DNA from: Bacteroidetes bacterium HGW-Bacteroidetes-4
GTDB lineage: Bacteria; Bacteroidota; Bacteroidia; Bacteroidales; SZUA-534
Direction of reading: 5' to 3'
Length of the DNA stretch: 64,000 bases
Assembly (NCBI GenBank): GCA_002840905.1
Contig: PHDD01000008.1
Coordinates: forward strand, 62,001 to 126,000
Position numbers and translations under genes: made by a program. Below the pieces are notes generated by a model. It did no database searches. It saw nothing but the letters and a program-made list of their open reading frames with translations, and was not told the DNA's origin. Below are positions 61,419-64,000 of the stretch, piece after piece (the first letter of the stretch is position 1; each line of letters opens with the position of its first letter).

Positions 61419-62021
61419 ATGAAGAATTTATCACTGATACTTAACGTAGTCCTGTTTATTGGATTGGGCTTGCTTTATTTTTTACATTTTAACAATACGG
61501 ATAAACCGGCGGCTTCACAGCAAGCAACTACTGATGGAGCTTCACTTGGCGAATTGAAAGTGGCATACGTAAATATCGATTCCATTTTAATGGGATACAA
61601 CCTGGCTACAGAATTGAACAACGCTCTTACTACAAAGCAATCGGGAATGAAATCACGACTTGAAAAAGAAGCCCGCGATTTTGAAAAAGATGCACAGGTT
61701 TTTCAGGATAAAGTACAGCGCGGTATTTTTCTTACCCAGCAGCGTGCCGAAGAGGCACAACAACAATTGTTAATGCGTCAGCAGGAATTGCAACAACTGG
61801 AGTACGATTACACCAATCAACTGGCCGCCGAGCAACAAAAAATGAACGTTCGTTTGTTCGATAGCATCTCAAATTACATTAAAGCTTACAACAGTCCCGA
61901 AAAATACCAAGTTATTCTGGGCCATTCTTTAGGTGGGAACATGCTTTATGGTTCAGAGCAACTAAATATAACCAACGAAGTGCTCAAAGGCTTAAACTCA
62001 CGTTATTCCGAAAAAAAATAA
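61419..62021 (+). CDS. OmpH/Skp-family periplasmic chaperone
   Basis: 200 aa. A signal-anchor-type N-terminus (LSLILNVVLFIGLGLLYFLHF) is followed by the OmpH start KVAYVNIDSILMGYNLATEL. A long coiled coil follows, about 60-150, with repeated Gln/Glu (FQDKVQRGIFLTQQRAEEAQQQLLMRQQELQQLEYDY). The Skp/OmpH C-terminal segment is NSPEKYQVILGHSLGGNML. It should hold outer-membrane proteins during transit. The hydrophobic N-terminus lacks a clear cleavage site and may remain as an anchor. A terminator hairpin follows the gene. Confidence 0.87.
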   Translation: MKNLSLILNVVLFIGLGLLYFLHFNNTDKPAASQQATTDGASLGELKVAYVNIDSILMGYNLATELNNALTTKQSGMKSRLEKEARDFEKDAQVFQDKVQRGIFLTQQRAEEAQQQLLMRQQELQQLEYDYTNQLAAEQQKMNVRLFDSISNYIKAYNSPEKYQVILGHSLGGNMLYGSEQLNITNEVLKGLNSRYSEKK

Positions 62022-62044
62022 GTATTAAATCCTTATATTTACAG

Positions 62045-62075
62045 CCGCTCCCCCCAGGGTGAGCGGTTTTTTTTT
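62045..62075 (+). terminator. Terminator after the OmpH-like gene, next to the GT2 start
   Basis: CCGCTC/GAGCGG with a 10-base loop and TTTTTTTTT (62067-62075). It ends only three bases before the ATG of the glycosyltransferase (62079). Confidence 0.85.
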
Positions 62076-62078
62076 ACC

Positions 62079-63341
62079 ATGCTCCAAAACTATCAGAAAT
62101 ATTTAAGCAAACACGCCCTTTATCCACCCTTAATCGATAAGGCCGCTGAAAAAGGACTGCTTACCGTGGTAACCATTCCTGCTTTTAACGAGCCGGATAT
62201 AATTCACACGCTGCGTTCGCTGCAACAATGCAGTCCGACACGTTTCCCCGTCGAAGTACTGGTGCTGGTTAACCACAGCGAGTTGGCAAACACCGAAATA
62301 AAAGCACAGAATACCGCCACCTTGCATGAAATTAACCGCTGGGCTGCTGAAAACAACACGCCCCGCCTGAAATTCTTTGCTATGCTGGCTGCCGATTTAC
62401 CCAAAAAGCATGCAGGAGCCGGTCTGGCGCGTAAGATTGCCATGGATGAGGCCCTTCGTCGCTTTATAGGGGCTGGCGAATCCGATGGAATCATTGCGTC
62501 GTTGGATGCCGACACCCTGGTTTCAGAAAATTACCTGGCTGCCATCGAACACGAGTACCTGAACAACCCAAAACTGAAAGCTACTTCGTTTTATTTTGAA
62601 CATCCGGTAAGCAAGCCCGAAACTCCCGACCAAAAACCCGAAGCCATGATGCTTTATGAGCTTTACCTGCGATATTACCGCTATGCACTCGAAGCTACTG
62701 GTTTCCCCGATACCTTCTATACCATTGGTTCCTGCTTTTCGATTCGGGCTTCAGTTTATGCAGCACAGGGAGGCATGAACAAGCGCCAGGCCGGTGAGGA
62801 TTTTTACTTTCTGAATAAAATCTACCCGCTGGGTAACTGTCGACATTTGAATCACATTGCGGTTTATCCTTCGTCGCGTCCTTCGGATCGGGTTCCCTTT
62901 GGTACAGGGCCTTCCATCATTAAAATTCTTGAACAGGGTGAATGGCCTACCTACCGCCCCGAATATTTTAGCTACCTAAAGGAGTTTTTCAGTAAAATTC
63001 CCCGGTGTTTCAAGGCTAAACCGGAACTCTGGCAGGAAGTTTACCATGCACTGCACCCTTCGCATACCGCATTTATAACCGAAGCCGCTTTTATTGATAA
63101 AATGCAGGAACTAAACCGGAACACAGCCTCGGAAACCAGTTTTGTACAACGATTTTTCCGCTGGTTCGATGCGTTTCAAATTATCAAATACCTGAATTTT
63201 AATCACAATCAGGAAAACAAAATTCCGGTTACCGATGCGGCTTACCAGTTTCTCTGTCAGCAACATCCAAGCACTGTTTTTACAAAAAACACTTACGAAT
63301 TGTTGATGTATTTCAGGTCGTTGGAGAAACAAAATCAGTAG
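62079..63341 (+). CDS. Glycosyltransferase family 2 protein
   Basis: 420 aa GT-A fold enzyme. VVTIPAFNEPDIIHTLRSL begins the nucleotide-sugar-binding domain. GIIASLDADTLVSENYL contains the DxD-type acidic site, and GSCFSIRASVYAAQGGMNKRQAGEDFYFLNKI is the acceptor part with the catalytic ED. No membrane segment is visible, so it is cytoplasmic or peripheral. The start codon follows a terminator directly, so its transcription must depend on read-through, a leaderless start or a promoter in the hairpin region. No other sugar-related gene is near. Confidence 0.87.
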   Translation: MLQNYQKYLSKHALYPPLIDKAAEKGLLTVVTIPAFNEPDIIHTLRSLQQCSPTRFPVEVLVLVNHSELANTEIKAQNTATLHEINRWAAENNTPRLKFFAMLAADLPKKHAGAGLARKIAMDEALRRFIGAGESDGIIASLDADTLVSENYLAAIEHEYLNNPKLKATSFYFEHPVSKPETPDQKPEAMMLYELYLRYYRYALEATGFPDTFYTIGSCFSIRASVYAAQGGMNKRQAGEDFYFLNKIYPLGNCRHLNHIAVYPSSRPSDRVPFGTGPSIIKILEQGEWPTYRPEYFSYLKEFFSKIPRCFKAKPELWQEVYHALHPSHTAFITEAAFIDKMQELNRNTASETSFVQRFFRWFDAFQIIKYLNFNHNQENKIPVTDAAYQFLCQQHPSTVFTKNTYELLMYFRSLEKQNQ

Positions 63342-63420
63342 TGATCGGTAAAAAAATAATAAAGTTGCTTTCACTCTAAATAAAGAACCTAACCAAGAGT
63401 GATATAACAATACATCGCTA

Positions 63421-63619
63421 ATTTTTCGCCTCAAGCCGGCTTGGCTCTTCATTTTTGGCTTGACCCAAAAACGAAGCAAAAAAGTCAAGGCGCCAAAAAA
63501 TAACATTTACATCTTTACAACCACTAAGTGCGGCCGGGTGATCTTCGAACAAGTTCTCAGCTTCCCGGTCTTACTAAGTGATTGTTTCGATTCCAATGTT
63601 TATTTTTTGGAAGCCATTT
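63421..63619. repeat. 199-bp intergenic repeat, copy 2
   Basis: Second copy, same orientation as 61036-61234, 13 mismatches and no gap. In this copy the ACTAAGTG octamer flanks the internal hairpin perfectly on both sides. Confidence 0.93.
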
Positions 63620-63760
63620 AATTTTTATCTGTCTTTTAGTTTTATTAATACAACTAATATTCCGATAAAATTAGACCTATAATTCTAACTTACTGTTGTC
63701 AAATAAAAAATACTAAATACTATTGAATTTAATCAAGAATAGAAGTTGTTCAGAGGCGCT
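63620..63760. other. Intergenic region
   Basis: 140 AT-rich bases between the repeat and the DivIC/FtsB-like gene. No other structure. Confidence 0.35.
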
Positions 63761-64000
63761 TTATTCCACTTCGATAACCACAAAAACATCCTCGTTGTCC
63801 TTTTTCATCAGGTAGGTTTCGCGGGCAAATTTTTCCAAATCGTCTTTATCCGACATCAGCTCGTGCATGCGTTGCTGGTCGGCTTCAATTTTTGCCTTGT
63901 AGTAGGCCTTTTCTTCCTGCAACTGCTTCAGGCGCTTCATGGCCACCATCCGGTCGAGCAGGTTGTTCTGATCGAACAAACCAATCCATACTCCAAAAAA
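63761..64000 (-). CDS. Septum formation initiator (DivIC/FtsB-like), 5' end outside window
   Basis: The frame is open to base 64000 (FFGVWIGLFDQNNLL...), so the coding sequence starts right of the window and 63979 is not its true start. The visible 79 residues include the end of the transmembrane segment and the coiled coil LKQLQEEKAYYKAKIEADQQ, followed by the typical DLEKFARETYLMKKDNEDVFVV end. It is a bitopic division protein of the DivIC/FtsB family. Confidence 0.88.
   Translation of the reverse strand, partial: FFGVWIGLFDQNNLLDRMVAMKRLKQLQEEKAYYKAKIEADQQRMHELMSDKDDLEKFARETYLMKKDNEDVFVVIEVE

Overview
The window is from a member of the Bacteroidota. The support is direct: several promoters fit the Bacteroidota pattern TTTG-N18/20-TAnnTTTG, Shine-Dalgarno sequences are weak or absent, and there is a CarboxypepD_reg-type TonB receptor, a CusCBA locus with an HYC_CC_PP-type protein, and DUF6261-, DUF3494- and S23-like proteins. 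Together with the xylBA-xylE locus and the membrane pyrophosphatase this suggests a free-living, polysaccharide-using member of the Bacteroidales/Marinilabiliales. That placement is inference. No rRNA, tRNA, CRISPR array or transposase was seen.

Layout. 0-10.2 kb: housekeeping genes (endonuclease/exonuclease/phosphatase-family protein cut by the left edge, CCA-adding-type nucleotidyltransferase, thioredoxin, MBL-fold hydrolase plus metallophosphoesterase, a degenerate NadD-like protein, a Gfo/Idh/MocA oxidoreductase, a K+-dependent membrane pyrophosphatase and a conserved unknown). 10.7-15.5 kb: an alpha/beta hydrolase, a DUF6261-like gene, then a clear TPP riboswitch leading into a TonB-dependent receptor, probably for thiamine uptake. 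15.5-21.2 kb: xylose catabolism (AraC-type regulator, XylE-like symporter, xylose isomerase, xylulokinase), with a two-site operator candidate at the xylB promoter. 21.5-26.3 kb: a glutamine synthetase family protein, an HMA-CDF fusion, an SDR, a PPOX-fold protein and a two-gene membrane pair, one of them a 41-codon gene. 26.4-35.6 kb: a copper/heavy-metal efflux operon (HYC_CC_PP protein, cusA, cusC, S23-like four-helix gene, cusB, HMA chaperone, CDF transporter). 35.9-44.9 kb: mixed accessory genes, including an ice-binding-like lipoprotein, two decayed genes, a periplasmic GH2 enzyme and small DUF proteins. 45-50.2 kb: RsgA, a CDF transporter coupled to a two-CXXCH lipoprotein, a PKD lipoprotein and an intact subclass B1 metallo-beta-lactamase. 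50.3-58.8 kb: an AT-rich island with an HNH nuclease, a tightly coupled trio (DNA methyltransferase, UvrD/AddA-like helicase-nuclease, tail-anchored protein), a membrane protein, a PD-(D/E)XK protein and a zinc-ribbon protein. 59.4-64 kb: CstA-like transporter, OmpH/Skp-like protein, glycosyltransferase 2 and a DivIC/FtsB-like protein cut by the right edge.

The most unusual content is of two kinds. First, the methyltransferase/helicase-nuclease/membrane-protein cassette looks like a defence system that I cannot match to a named one. It lies in an island bracketed by two 44-bp near-identical direct repeats. Second, the window has several classes of short-period degenerate tandem repeat: 8-bp GATNNNNT arrays at three places in the copper operon, including inside cusB and against the cusA start codon; a nine-unit 21-bp array upstream of a helical unknown; and 7-bp drifting arrays in intergenic DNA. 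A 199-bp non-coding repeat is also present twice, 186/199 identical, flanking the OmpH and glycosyltransferase genes.
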